Origin: CAZGUX01 sp964529305
Lineage (GTDB): Bacteria > Acidobacteriota > Terriglobia > Bryobacterales > Bryobacteraceae
NCBI GenBank assembly: GCA_964529305.1
Contig: CAZGUX010000310.1
Coordinates: 1-64,000 of the forward strand
Length of the DNA: 64,000 nt
Direction: 5' to 3'
Part shown: piece by piece, positions 27,353 through 35,859 of the stretch
Layout: each line of letters begins with the position of its first letter
Position numbering within the stretch: the first letter of the stretch is position 1
Made by a program: the position numbers and the translations under genes
The notes under the pieces: generated by a model
The model's database searches: none
What the model saw: the letters and a program-made list of their open reading frames with translations, nothing else
Told to the model about the DNA's origin: nothing

Positions 27353-27392
27353 CAGCCGGTACGGCCGCGCAACGGCCGTGCCAGGCCGGCTG
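27353..27392 (-). terminator. strong GC-rich hairpin between kaiC and kaiB
   Basis: CAGCCGG-T-ACGGCCG-loop-CGGCCGT-(bulge)-CCGGCTG forms a two-part stem from 27353 to 27392 with a five-base loop. No U-run follows on the minus strand. It may attenuate transcription or protect the kaiC mRNA end. Confidence 0.45.
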
Positions 27393-27558
27393 AGGGGAGG
27401 CGCCGACACGCCTGGGCGGGGGCCGATTCAATAGCCCTGTCCTACGCATTTTGCACCCGGCCCGGCTCTCCCGCCTGTGGAATTGCCGGATCGAATTGAA
27501 GTGAGTGTTCCGGTTCATAGGACCTCGGTTATGTGATCGGCCTTCTCGCACCGTGTCT

Positions 27559-29325
27559 TTACTCCTGCGTCCCGCGGGACGAACCATTGCTGCTTCGCAC
27601 GCCTGCCTGGTTCGTGCGATCCTCGAGTTCCCGGGCCGCGGTTTGGGCATCCGATCCGAACTGGGCTTCCGTCTTGTACACCTCGGCCTCAAACTCGGCC
27701 TGCAACGCGGTGATACGAGCCTGCAACGCGTCGCGACGGCGCGCGATCTGCTTCTGGAGCATCGTTGCGCTTTTCTGCTGGGCCACGCCCGCCGAACGGA
27801 TTTCCTGCTCGTAACCCTTTCGCGCCGAACCCGTCAGGACCCCTTGCGGCGCCACGCAGACATCCACCAGCTTGACTCCGCGGTTGGAAATGATGAATTC
27901 ACGAACCTGGTTGGAGTGTGCCATGCCGCGCGACTTGAGAACGTACAGGCAGCGGTTGCGCTCTCCGGCCGATTCCAGGTTCCGCAACAGGATCCAGGTG
28001 TCGATCAGGGAGGAGATTCCGACGCTGGACGCCTCCACCGAGTCGCCGCCATGGGTAAGCGTCGTCATGAGGGTCGTGACCCCGCGGGACTTGAGGAAGT
28101 CGACGAGCCGTTCGAGCATCGCCACCACTTCGCCTTCTGCCCCGATGGCCGCCAGACTGGTAATCGGATCGATGACCGCGATTCTCGGCTCGAACTCGGT
28201 AACGGCTTTGTAAATCATTGCCAGATGCATCTCGAGCCCGAACGAGGTTGGCCGCGCGCAATGGAAACGCATCAGTCCCTGAGCCACCCAGTTCTTCAAG
28301 TCGATGCCGATCGATTTCATATTGCGCTGGATCTGGCTCATCGACTCCTCGAAGCCCAGGTAGAGGCTCCGCTCGCCACGCTGGGAGGCGGCGTCGACAA
28401 AATAGGCCGACAGGCTGGTCTTACCCGTACCCGATCCGCCAGAAATGAGAACGCTCGTGCCGCGAAAGTAGCCTTTGCCCCCCAGCAGGGCATCCAGGCC
28501 GGGAACTCCCGAGGAAACATGCGATGCCGACGCCGGATAATCCAGCTTTAGCGCCGTGATCGGCGCCACCACGATTCCCCGCTCGTCGATGAGGAAGGGG
28601 TATTCATTGGTGCCGTGCACCGAACCGCGGAACTTGACGATGCGCAGGCGCCGGGTGGCGAGTTGCCCCGTCACGCGATGGTCGAGCAGGATGACGCAAT
28701 CGGATACGTACTCTTCGATTCCTTGCCGGGTAAGGTTCCCATCGCCGCGCTCCCCTGTGACAATGGCCGTCAAATGGTTGTCTTTGAGCCAGCGGAACAG
28801 TCGCCACAGCTCCGAACGGATTACCGAGGGATCGCCGAGACCCTCAAACAACGTCTCAATGGTGTCCAGGACTACCCGTTTGGCCCCGACGCGATCCACG
28901 GCGTGCCGCAGGCGGACAAACAGCCCTTCCAGGTCAAAATCTCCAGCCTGATTGAACTCGCTGCGATCGAGGTGGATGTGGTCGAGCGCGAGTTTTTTCC
29001 GATCCATCAGCGAACGGAGGTCGTGCCCCAGGGAAGCTACGTTCTCGGCCAACTCCTGCTCTGTTTCTTCAAACGTGAGGAAGACGCCGGGCTCGTCGAA
29101 TTGGAGGGCTCCCCGAACCAGGAACTCGATCGCAAAGAGAGTCTTGCCGCATCCGGCGCCGCCGCAGAGCAGGGTGGGCCGGCCGCGGGGCAGGCCCCCG
29201 GCGGTGATTTCGTCGAGCCCTCGGATCCCCGTCGGGCACTTGTCCAGGCTTTTGCGGAGAATGTCGCCAGTCGTGTTTTGTTCCGGCCGAACCGTTCGTG
29301 ACTTCCTACTCACTTCGAGCCCCAC
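27559..29325 (-). CDS. kaiC: KaiC-family double RecA ATPase
   Basis: 588 residues from a GTG start. Two RecA-like domains are present. The first has Walker A GGAGCGKT (55-62) and catalytic pair E86-E87. The second has GGSGTGKT (295-302) and E325-E326. The position of the KaiC phosphosites reads VGISSLIDTW: S437-S438 in place of the Ser-Thr pair of Synechococcus. After residue 500 there is an 85-residue predicted coiled coil (LQKQIARRRDALQARITALQ), not the usual A-loop tail. It probably autophosphorylates and acts as a timing or stress switch with the nearby kaiB and kinase. The absence of kaiA suggests an hourglass or non-oscillating system, which is inference. Confidence 0.93.
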   Translation of the reverse strand: MGLEVSRKSRTVRPEQNTTGDILRKSLDKCPTGIRGLDEITAGGLPRGRPTLLCGGAGCGKTLFAIEFLVRGALQFDEPGVFLTFEETEQELAENVASLGHDLRSLMDRKKLALDHIHLDRSEFNQAGDFDLEGLFVRLRHAVDRVGAKRVVLDTIETLFEGLGDPSVIRSELWRLFRWLKDNHLTAIVTGERGDGNLTRQGIEEYVSDCVILLDHRVTGQLATRRLRIVKFRGSVHGTNEYPFLIDERGIVVAPITALKLDYPASASHVSSGVPGLDALLGGKGYFRGTSVLISGGSGTGKTSLSAYFVDAASQRGERSLYLGFEESMSQIQRNMKSIGIDLKNWVAQGLMRFHCARPTSFGLEMHLAMIYKAVTEFEPRIAVIDPITSLAAIGAEGEVVAMLERLVDFLKSRGVTTLMTTLTHGGDSVEASSVGISSLIDTWILLRNLESAGERNRCLYVLKSRGMAHSNQVREFIISNRGVKLVDVCVAPQGVLTGSARKGYEQEIRSAGVAQQKSATMLQKQIARRRDALQARITALQAEFEAEVYKTEAQFGSDAQTAARELEDRTNQAGVRSSNGSSRGTQE

Positions 29326-29400
29326 GGTGGTAGTGGGCGGCGTGGCAGGTTTCTCTCAGGTTTTCTTTGTAGTTCGCCGGTGCCTCCCTGCGTTGAAGGG

Positions 29401-29790
29401 CTACATTGGACCCATTACCGGCCGGTCAGGAAGTTTCAAGTGTCCTTCCACGATCTCGAGCAACTCCTGCGGCTCGATTGGCTTGGCCACATAGCCAGTG
29501 AAGCGCGCTCCCCGCTTGCGGAGGTCTTCCATGCGCGACAGGAACGCGGAAAAGGCAAGAATGGGGGTCGCGTCGCCACCGGGCAACCCGCGGAGCCTCT
29601 CGAGCAGTTCTGCACCGTCGATGTCCGGCAGCATGAGATCCAGCAAAACCAGATCGCAGGTGTGGTTGGACATCAGTTGCAGGCCGATTCGTCCGGTGGG
29701 CGCGACCATTACCGAAAAGCCTCGGCTCTCCAGGGCGGTCCGCGCGATTTCACCGGTGATCCAATTGTCTTCGACGACCAGGACGTTCAT
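29401..29790 (-). CDS. single-domain response regulator
   Basis: 129 residues from ATG 29790 (MNVLVVEDNWITGEIA). This is a stand-alone receiver: acidic pair ED at 7-8, phosphoacceptor D51 in LVLLDLMLPDIDG, and Lys in GYVAKPIEPQEL. There is no output domain. It resembles DivK/CheY-type relay proteins. It lies between the CpaE-like gene and kaiC on the same strand, and is a natural candidate partner for the PAS kinase of the Kai locus. Confidence 0.85.
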   Translation of the reverse strand: MNVLVVEDNWITGEIARTALESRGFSVMVAPTGRIGLQLMSNHTCDLVLLDLMLPDIDGAELLERLRGLPGGDATPILAFSAFLSRMEDLRKRGARFTGYVAKPIEPQELLEIVEGHLKLPDRPVMGPM

Positions 29791-29846
29791 TAGCAGATTC
29801 TCCCTAGGGGCGCTCACTCGGCAGGAGCCCCCCTTGTTTCGATTCG

Positions 29847-31019
29847 TTAGTGGCCGAAGGCAAAACCCACCAGCTTTCGGAGGGCCGAGCCTGATTCTCG
29901 AGGAGCTTTGACTTCCGCCAGGTCCGCAGCCAAGGCCAACAATCCGGCCGCCAGTTTTCCGTTCGGGGCAACCAGGTTCTGCCGCCGCGCGGCATCCCTG
30001 ACGCTCTTCAAATCCTCCGGTAGCGACGCGGCGATACTCTGCCCGGCGATTTTCTCCATTTCCGCCGCGCGAGGCTCGTCTTCGCGATGACGGTTTACGA
30101 GCAGTCTCATGTGGTTGTGGCGCACGCTTCGAACTTCCAGGTCCCACAGCCGGCGCCCCACCATCTTCAAGCAGGGGATGTCGGGAGTCGAGACCATGAA
30201 GAAGTGATCGGATTCGGAGACCACCGCCTCGGTGGATTCGTCGATCAGGTCCGAGAGATCTACCAATATGAAGTCGTAGCGCTCCCGGGCGAATTTCAGC
30301 AGCCGGTAGTAGTCCCATCGGGAACTGCGGGCAGGGCGCGGGGCGCCGGAGGCGGGCAGGATATCGAACCCATGCTTCCGGCAAACCAGTTTCGACCAGC
30401 CCGTGTCGGTCAACATGGCGGGACTGTCCATCGCATTACTGAGGAACTGCTGCGGCTGCAGGTTCAGCAGCAGCGAGAGCGTTCCGGAGTGAACGTCGGC
30501 CTCGATCAGCAATGTCTTTCGCTCGAGCCGGTTGGCCAGGCAGCCGGCGACATTCAAGGCGAGTGTGGTTGAACCCGATCCCCCTTTCGCGGGGAGAAAC
30601 GAGATCACCCGCGAGCGGCCCCCACGGCCTCGTTTTCGTTCCAGGGCCGAAACCACGGCCACTTCCAGTTCGTCGGCATTGAACGGAGGCACCAGCACCG
30701 GGCCCAGAAGCTTGCCTTCCAGTCTGATTTCCAGGGCCTCGTCCCGGCGGTTCGAAAACGCCACGACCGCCGTTTCCGAATGCACCAGCAACAGATTCTC
30801 CAGGTTCGCAAGAACGGTTCCGAACTTGTGCTGAACGGGATCCGACACGTCGAGGAACACGACGTCCGGACTATAGGAATTGAGGGCGGAGGTCAGATCG
30901 TATTCCCGCGCTCCGAAGTCCAGGGTTTTGTAGATGCATACGTCCCTGAACTCGGCACAGACTTCGCGCAGGAAGTTCGTCGAAGACCCGTCGCTCCCAA
31001 CGATGATCGCGCTAAGCAT
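29847..31019 (-). CDS. CpaE/TadZ-like ParA-family ATPase
   Basis: 390 residues. An N-terminal receiver-like domain lacking the usual phosphorylation pattern (SAIIVGSDGSSTNFLREVC, YSPDVVFLDVSDP) is followed by a MinD/ParA ATPase. The deviant Walker A is AKGGSGSTTLALNVAG, and other motifs include LLIEADVHSG and YDFILVDLSDLIDESTEAV. CpaE and TadZ position pilus or secretion machinery at cell poles. No tad or cpa genes are visible here, so it may instead localise another complex. It heads the minus-strand run leading into the response regulator and kaiC. Confidence 0.8.
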   Translation of the reverse strand: MLSAIIVGSDGSSTNFLREVCAEFRDVCIYKTLDFGAREYDLTSALNSYSPDVVFLDVSDPVQHKFGTVLANLENLLLVHSETAVVAFSNRRDEALEIRLEGKLLGPVLVPPFNADELEVAVVSALERKRGRGGRSRVISFLPAKGGSGSTTLALNVAGCLANRLERKTLLIEADVHSGTLSLLLNLQPQQFLSNAMDSPAMLTDTGWSKLVCRKHGFDILPASGAPRPARSSRWDYYRLLKFARERYDFILVDLSDLIDESTEAVVSESDHFFMVSTPDIPCLKMVGRRLWDLEVRSVRHNHMRLLVNRHREDEPRAAEMEKIAGQSIAASLPEDLKSVRDAARRQNLVAPNGKLAAGLLALAADLAEVKAPRESGSALRKLVGFAFGH

Positions 31020-31166
31020 CTTGGCTACTCTCTTCGGCCGTTCGCGGCCCGATTTTAGGGTGGCTGGAGTTCCGTGCCTGGATGCGTTCCCGGCGCACAG
31101 CGCGGACGTGAAGCCGAAACGGCTCGATCAAAGCCTGTTATCATCGAAAGCCGGAACTTACCACAT

Positions 31167-31970
31167 ATGGCAAAAAACAAACCGTTCAGCCTCGCCGCTG
31201 AACTCTCGGCCGAATTTCTGGGCACGCTGGTGCTCGTCCTTTTTGGCTGCGGCTCGGTCGCCATGGTCGTGCTGTTCGGCTTGGATCGCCCGCATGAACT
31301 GGTGAACGGCGGTTGGACCAACATCAACCTCGGTTGGGGACTCGGCGTGGCGATGGGAATCTACGTCGCGGGACGGATTTCCGGCGCTCATCTGAACCCG
31401 GCCGTCACCCTCGCACTCGCCGTGTTCCGCGGATTCCCGTGGGCCAAAGTTCTGCCCTTCGCCGCCGCGCAGACCGCCGGCGCTTTTCTGGCCGCGGCCC
31501 TGGTCTACTGGAACTATCTGCCCGCCTTCCACAAGTTCGACCCGCAACTGGAGCGCACCGCGGGGGTCTTCGGCACCTTTCCCACCTTCGCGGGAGAGCC
31601 CGGGGCCGGGCTTCTGGACCAATTCCTGGGAACGGCGCTGCTGATGTTGCTGATCCTGGCCATCACCGACTCGAGGAATCCCGCCGCCAACGCCACCTGG
31701 ACTCCATGGATGATCGGCATGGCGGTGGTGGCGATCGGCATCAGCTTTGGTGGGATGCACGGCTACGCCGTCAATCCCGCGCGCGATCTGGGTCCGCGCC
31801 TGTTTACGGTGCTGGCGGGCTTCAAGCACAACGGGTTGACGGACGGGACCGGCGTGTTCTGGGTGCCGATTCTGGGTCCGTTGGCCGGCGCGTTGGCCGG
31901 CGCGGGGCTTTACGACTTCGCCATCGGCCGATTCCTGCCCCCCGCCGCATCGCAAAACACGGTAGAATAA
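31167..31970 (+). CDS. glpF: MIP-family aquaglyceroporin
   Basis: 267 residues from ATG 31167, chosen because the first helix follows it directly. Six transmembrane helices and two NPA half-helices are present: SGAHLNPAVTLALAV and YAVNPARDLGPR. The Asp after the second NPAR is the marker of glycerol-type channels (GlpF-like). It allows passive movement of glycerol or small solutes through the inner membrane. There is no adjacent glycerol kinase gene. It is transcribed away from the CpaE-like gene. Confidence 0.88.
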   Translation: MAKNKPFSLAAELSAEFLGTLVLVLFGCGSVAMVVLFGLDRPHELVNGGWTNINLGWGLGVAMGIYVAGRISGAHLNPAVTLALAVFRGFPWAKVLPFAAAQTAGAFLAAALVYWNYLPAFHKFDPQLERTAGVFGTFPTFAGEPGAGLLDQFLGTALLMLLILAITDSRNPAANATWTPWMIGMAVVAIGISFGGMHGYAVNPARDLGPRLFTVLAGFKHNGLTDGTGVFWVPILGPLAGALAGAGLYDFAIGRFLPPAASQNTVE

Positions 31971-32033
31971 GAGCTTTGGGCCAGCACTCCCGGTGTTCGA
32001 GCGCGCCGCTTGGACAGAGCGCAAAGGGGCCGT

Positions 32034-32561
32034 ATGTTCATCAGCCTCAAAGAACTACAGATTCGAAAGATTGAGTTTGACCAGACTTTCGAACCGGGAG
32101 AGATCGACTTTGCCGATTCTGCGTTGCGTCAGATCACCCCGCTTGCGGCTAAGGGGACGGCGCGACTGCTTCCCAATTCGGGAGGCCAGATTCGTCTGGT
32201 AGGGTCGTACCGGGTCGGGATCGAGACGGAGTGTGACCGTTGTCTCGCCGTTACCCGGTTTTCGTTGAGCGAACCCTTTGACCTCTTCTATCACCCGATG
32301 GTGGAAACCAGCGCGGAAGAGGTGGAGATTGACGAAGGCGCGGCGGAACTCGCGTTCTATAAAGGAGACGGGTTTCAGCTTGCAGACGCTTTGCGGGATC
32401 AGGCTCTGTTAGCCTTGCCCATGCAACGAGTGTGCCGGGAAGACTGCCTCGGCATTTGCCCGGTTTGTGGGGCCGACCGCAATGAGACGCCGTGCCAATG
32501 CCGCGAGAAGCCGTCCGATGAACGGTGGAGCGCGTTGAAGAAGATTTCGATCACAAGGTAA
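32034..32561 (+). CDS. yceD: DUF177/YceD family protein
   Basis: 175 residues from ATG 32034, with AAAGGGG upstream. It contains the typical central CDRCL motif (IETECDRCLAVTRFSLSEP) and a C-terminal Cys group CREDCLGICPVCGADRN. DUF177 genes almost always precede rpmF, as here (7 bp gap). In plants and bacteria the family is linked to 23S rRNA accumulation. The C-terminal cysteines probably bind zinc. Confidence 0.9.
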   Translation: MFISLKELQIRKIEFDQTFEPGEIDFADSALRQITPLAAKGTARLLPNSGGQIRLVGSYRVGIETECDRCLAVTRFSLSEPFDLFYHPMVETSAEEVEIDEGAAELAFYKGDGFQLADALRDQALLALPMQRVCREDCLGICPVCGADRNETPCQCREKPSDERWSALKKISITR

Positions 32562-32568
32562 GAAAGCA

Positions 32569-32751
32569 ATGCCGAATCCGAAACGTAGACATTCCCAGGC
32601 GCGCACCAGCAAGCGCCGGGCGCATGATGCGCTGAAGCGCGTCGTCCTTTCCGAATGCCCCAACTGCCACGAGCAGAAATTGCCGCACCGCGTTTGTCCC
32701 TACTGCGGCCACTATAAAGGGCGGGAAGTCGTCGAAGTTACCGAAGAGTAA
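32569..32751 (+). CDS. rpmF: 50S ribosomal protein L32
   Basis: 60 residues. It begins PNPKRRHSQARTSKRRAHDA, the L32 signature. A four-cysteine zinc ribbon follows: CPNCHEQKLPHRVCPYCGHY. It sits in the conserved yceD-rpmF-plsX order. It is a structural component of the large ribosomal subunit. Confidence 0.98.
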   Translation: MPNPKRRHSQARTSKRRAHDALKRVVLSECPNCHEQKLPHRVCPYCGHYKGREVVEVTEE

Positions 32752-32760
32752 CCATCCAGC

Positions 32761-33783
32761 ATGGTCACCATCGCCGTCGATGCCATGGGCGGCGACCACG
32801 CCCCCAAACCGGAAGTAGAGGGCGCGATTCGCGCCGCCAGTTCGCTGGGTGTCAAGATCCTCCTGGTTGGCAAAGAAGACGTAGTCAAACGCGAGCTGCG
32901 GGAACACGACGATTGGCACGGACTGCCGATTGAAATCGTGCACGCCAGCGACGTGATCACGATGGAGGACAGCGCCAAGGCGGTCCGGACGAAGCGCGAC
33001 AGCTCTTTGAGGGTCGCCTCGCGCCTGGTGCGCGACGGCCTGGCACAGGGCTTCGTGTCGGCGGGCAACACCGGGGCGGCGATGGCAACCGCCAAGATGG
33101 TCCAAGGCGTCCTCCCAGGGGTCGACCGCCCGGCGCTGGCCGGTCTCTTCCCGACGGTGACCGGGACCCCGGTAACGGTCGTCGATGTGGGCGCCAACGT
33201 CGATTGCACCCCGCACATGCTGGCGCAGTTCGCCGTGATGGGCGACATCTATTCGCGCGTGATCGTGCACATCGACAGCCCGCGCGTGGGCCTGCTGTCA
33301 ATCGGCGAAGAGGACCACAAAGGCAACGAACTCACCAAGGGCGCCATGCCTCTGCTGCGGAGTCTCCCCCTGAACTTCATCGGCAACGTCGAGGGGCGGG
33401 ATATCTACAGCGGCAAGGTGGATGTCATCGTGTGCGACGGATTCATCGGCAACGTCGCGCTGAAAGTGAGCGAGGGCGTAGTGGAGGTGATCAAGCACCT
33501 GCTGCAGGAATCGCTCGCCGCCACCGTGACGCGGAAGATCGGATACGTGATCTCGCGCAGCGCCTATACGGACTTCAAGAAGCGTGTGGACTACTCCGAG
33601 TACGGCGGTGCGCCGTTGCTCGGGGTGAAGGGCGTGTGCATTATCTGTCACGGGCGCTCGAACGCGAACGCGATCAAGAACGCGATCCGCGTGGCGGTGG
33701 AGTTCTCGCGCGGGAAAGTGAATCACCGGATCGAAGAAGAACTGCGGCACTGGCACGGCGGCGCGACCGCCGCGGCCGACTAG
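32761..33783 (+). CDS. plsX: phosphate acyltransferase PlsX
   Basis: 340 residues with IAVDAMGGDHAPKPEVEGA at the N-terminus, GFVSAGNTGAAMA, LLSIGEEDHKGNEL, GNVEGRDIYSG and GGAPLLGVKG. PlsX makes acyl-phosphate from acyl-ACP for phosphatidic acid synthesis at the membrane. It starts 10 bp after rpmF. The fab genes that often follow plsX are replaced here by two membrane protein genes. Confidence 0.97.
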   Translation: MVTIAVDAMGGDHAPKPEVEGAIRAASSLGVKILLVGKEDVVKRELREHDDWHGLPIEIVHASDVITMEDSAKAVRTKRDSSLRVASRLVRDGLAQGFVSAGNTGAAMATAKMVQGVLPGVDRPALAGLFPTVTGTPVTVVDVGANVDCTPHMLAQFAVMGDIYSRVIVHIDSPRVGLLSIGEEDHKGNELTKGAMPLLRSLPLNFIGNVEGRDIYSGKVDVIVCDGFIGNVALKVSEGVVEVIKHLLQESLAATVTRKIGYVISRSAYTDFKKRVDYSEYGGAPLLGVKGVCIICHGRSNANAIKNAIRVAVEFSRGKVNHRIEEELRHWHGGATAAAD

Positions 33784-33852
33784 CCGCGCCGCGGAGGGGG
33801 AGGCAAGCAACTCCCTGATTCGCGGTATGATGATTGCTCTTCGGTCAGCTTC

Positions 33853-35859
33853 GTGGGGCTAATTCCTTTGCATTTGCTGCGATCGCGGCGCGGACTGCTT
33901 GCGCTGGACGGTCTCCTGATCTTTCTGTATGCGGCGACCCTGATTTGGCCTGTCTCCCAGACCAAATACCTGGATGCCTGGGGTTCGATCGAGAGCACGT
34001 TCATCGCCGACGGCCGCTTTCTGGCGGAAAATTGGCCCAGGCCACTGTGGCAACCGAACTGGTACTGCGGCACCCGATTCAACTTCGTTTATCCGCCCGC
34101 GCTACGTTATGGAACCGCGGTCCTTACGCGCTTCTATCCGATGCCGCCGTCGCGCGCCTATCACATCTATATTTCGATTCTGTACGCGGCAGGGATCCTG
34201 GGGGTGTTCCTGCTGGCCCGGCTGGCAAGCGGAAGCCGTGCCGCGGGATGGATGGCCGCGTTGGGAACGGCCTGGCTATCGCCGGTCCACGTGCTGGTGG
34301 GCGAGCTTCGAAACGACACCGCCGACTACGTGACTCAACGCCTGAAGGCGCTGGTCCTGTATGGGGAAGGGCCGCACATTTCTTCGCTGGCAATCTTACC
34401 CTTCGCGCTGGCGGCCGGTTTCCTGGCTCTGCGGAACCGCAGCCTGGCGGCGATAGGCGGAGCGGCAATCGCATCGGCCCTGGTGGTGTCGCACAATTTC
34501 TACGGCGGGCTGGCGCTGGCGATGTCTTTTCCGTTCGTGGTTTGGAGCGTCTGGCTCACGGAGCGCGAAAACAGTGTGTGGCTTCGGGCTGGCGCGATCG
34601 GCCTGCTGGCCTACGGACTCACGGCGTGGTGGCTCGGTCCTTCGTACTTGCGGATTACGGTTGACAACCTGCGGCTGGTCGCGCAACCAGGCAATGTGTG
34701 GTCTCCCGCGGTTGCGGCTGGGTTCGTGAGCGTATACGGAGTTGCCTCGTGGCGGTGGGCCAGCCGGAGACCGGAGCGGGTCTACGTTGTCTTTCTGGCG
34801 GGAGTGCTGGGTTACTTCAGCCTCGACACGCTGGGCAATTACTTCTTCCAATACCGGATCGCGGGGGAACCGACTCGGCTGTTTCCGGAATGGGACATGT
34901 ACGTTTGCCTTGCGGGCGCCGAAGCCATCCGGCGTGTGGCCGCGGCCGCAGGGTGGAAGCGGACAACGGCCGCGGCCCTTCTGTTTGTTGCGGCGATCCT
35001 GCCCGCCAGGAAGTACATCTTCCATCCCTGGCGGCTGATCAACCGCTACGATCCCTATCAGGAGCGCGTGGAGTACCGCATGCAGGATTGGGTCCACCGC
35101 CATTTGCCAGGCTCGCGGGTGCTGGCGGCGGGTTCCGTGCGTTTCTGGTACAACGCGTGGCACGATCTTCCCCAACTCGGCGGCGGTTCGGAGCAAGGGG
35201 TGAGCAATCAGCTGGTGGTCACCGCGCAGTATCGGATTCTGCAGGAACCCGAACCCGAGCAGCCGATTTTGTGGGCCCAGGCGTACGGCCTGGACGCCTT
35301 CATCGTCAATGAGGCGGCGAGCGGCGAGATGTATCACGATTGGGTGAAGCCTCGCCAGTTCGCCGGGCGCCTGCCCGTCCTGTGGGATGACGGCAAGGGG
35401 AGCGTGGTGTACCACATTCCTCGCCGTTATCGTTCCCTGGCGCGCGTGGTCGATCGCAAGGGTCTGGACGCGCTGAAGCCCATGACGCTCGAAGGTGACA
35501 TCGACACCGTCCGCGCCTACGTCGACCTGATGGAGCGCGGTCCGGAGGCGCGCACGGCTACGCGGTGGCAGGGAGACGGCCGCCTTCTGATCGACGCGCC
35601 GGTCGGAGATGGGCAATCGCTGGTGGTTCAAGTTTCCTACGATCCGCAGTGGAGGGCGTGGGTGGACGGGAAGGCCGCGCCGGTGCGCAAGAACGTGGTT
35701 GGCCACGTGGTGGTGGATGCACCGCAGGGCGCGCGGCAAGTCCTGCTGGTGTTCGAGACCCCTTTGGAGGATCGGATCGGACTGGGAGTTTCGGTGCTGT
35801 CCCTGCTTGTGGTGGTGTGGCTGACGACTCGAAGGCCGGCAAAGGAGGTTCCTGCATGA
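33853..35859 (+). CDS. polytopic membrane protein, GT-C/PTPS-related type
   Basis: 668 residues from GTG 33853. About 10 transmembrane helices (residues 15-400) are followed by a soluble C-terminal domain (400-640) and a last helix. Motifs: LWQPNWYCGTRFNFVYPPALRYG in the first loop and VLYGEGPHISSLAILPF. The first loop is long and aromatic, as in GT-C glycosyltransferases that use polyprenyl-linked sugars and in the 'PTPS-related' membrane family. It could transfer sugars to lipid or exported protein. It overlaps its paralogue downstream as ATGA. Confidence 0.65.
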   Translation: MGLIPLHLLRSRRGLLALDGLLIFLYAATLIWPVSQTKYLDAWGSIESTFIADGRFLAENWPRPLWQPNWYCGTRFNFVYPPALRYGTAVLTRFYPMPPSRAYHIYISILYAAGILGVFLLARLASGSRAAGWMAALGTAWLSPVHVLVGELRNDTADYVTQRLKALVLYGEGPHISSLAILPFALAAGFLALRNRSLAAIGGAAIASALVVSHNFYGGLALAMSFPFVVWSVWLTERENSVWLRAGAIGLLAYGLTAWWLGPSYLRITVDNLRLVAQPGNVWSPAVAAGFVSVYGVASWRWASRRPERVYVVFLAGVLGYFSLDTLGNYFFQYRIAGEPTRLFPEWDMYVCLAGAEAIRRVAAAAGWKRTTAAALLFVAAILPARKYIFHPWRLINRYDPYQERVEYRMQDWVHRHLPGSRVLAAGSVRFWYNAWHDLPQLGGGSEQGVSNQLVVTAQYRILQEPEPEQPILWAQAYGLDAFIVNEAASGEMYHDWVKPRQFAGRLPVLWDDGKGSVVYHIPRRYRSLARVVDRKGLDALKPMTLEGDIDTVRAYVDLMERGPEARTATRWQGDGRLLIDAPVGDGQSLVVQVSYDPQWRAWVDGKAAPVRKNVVGHVVVDAPQGARQVLLVFETPLEDRIGLGVSVLSLLVVVWLTTRRPAKEVPA

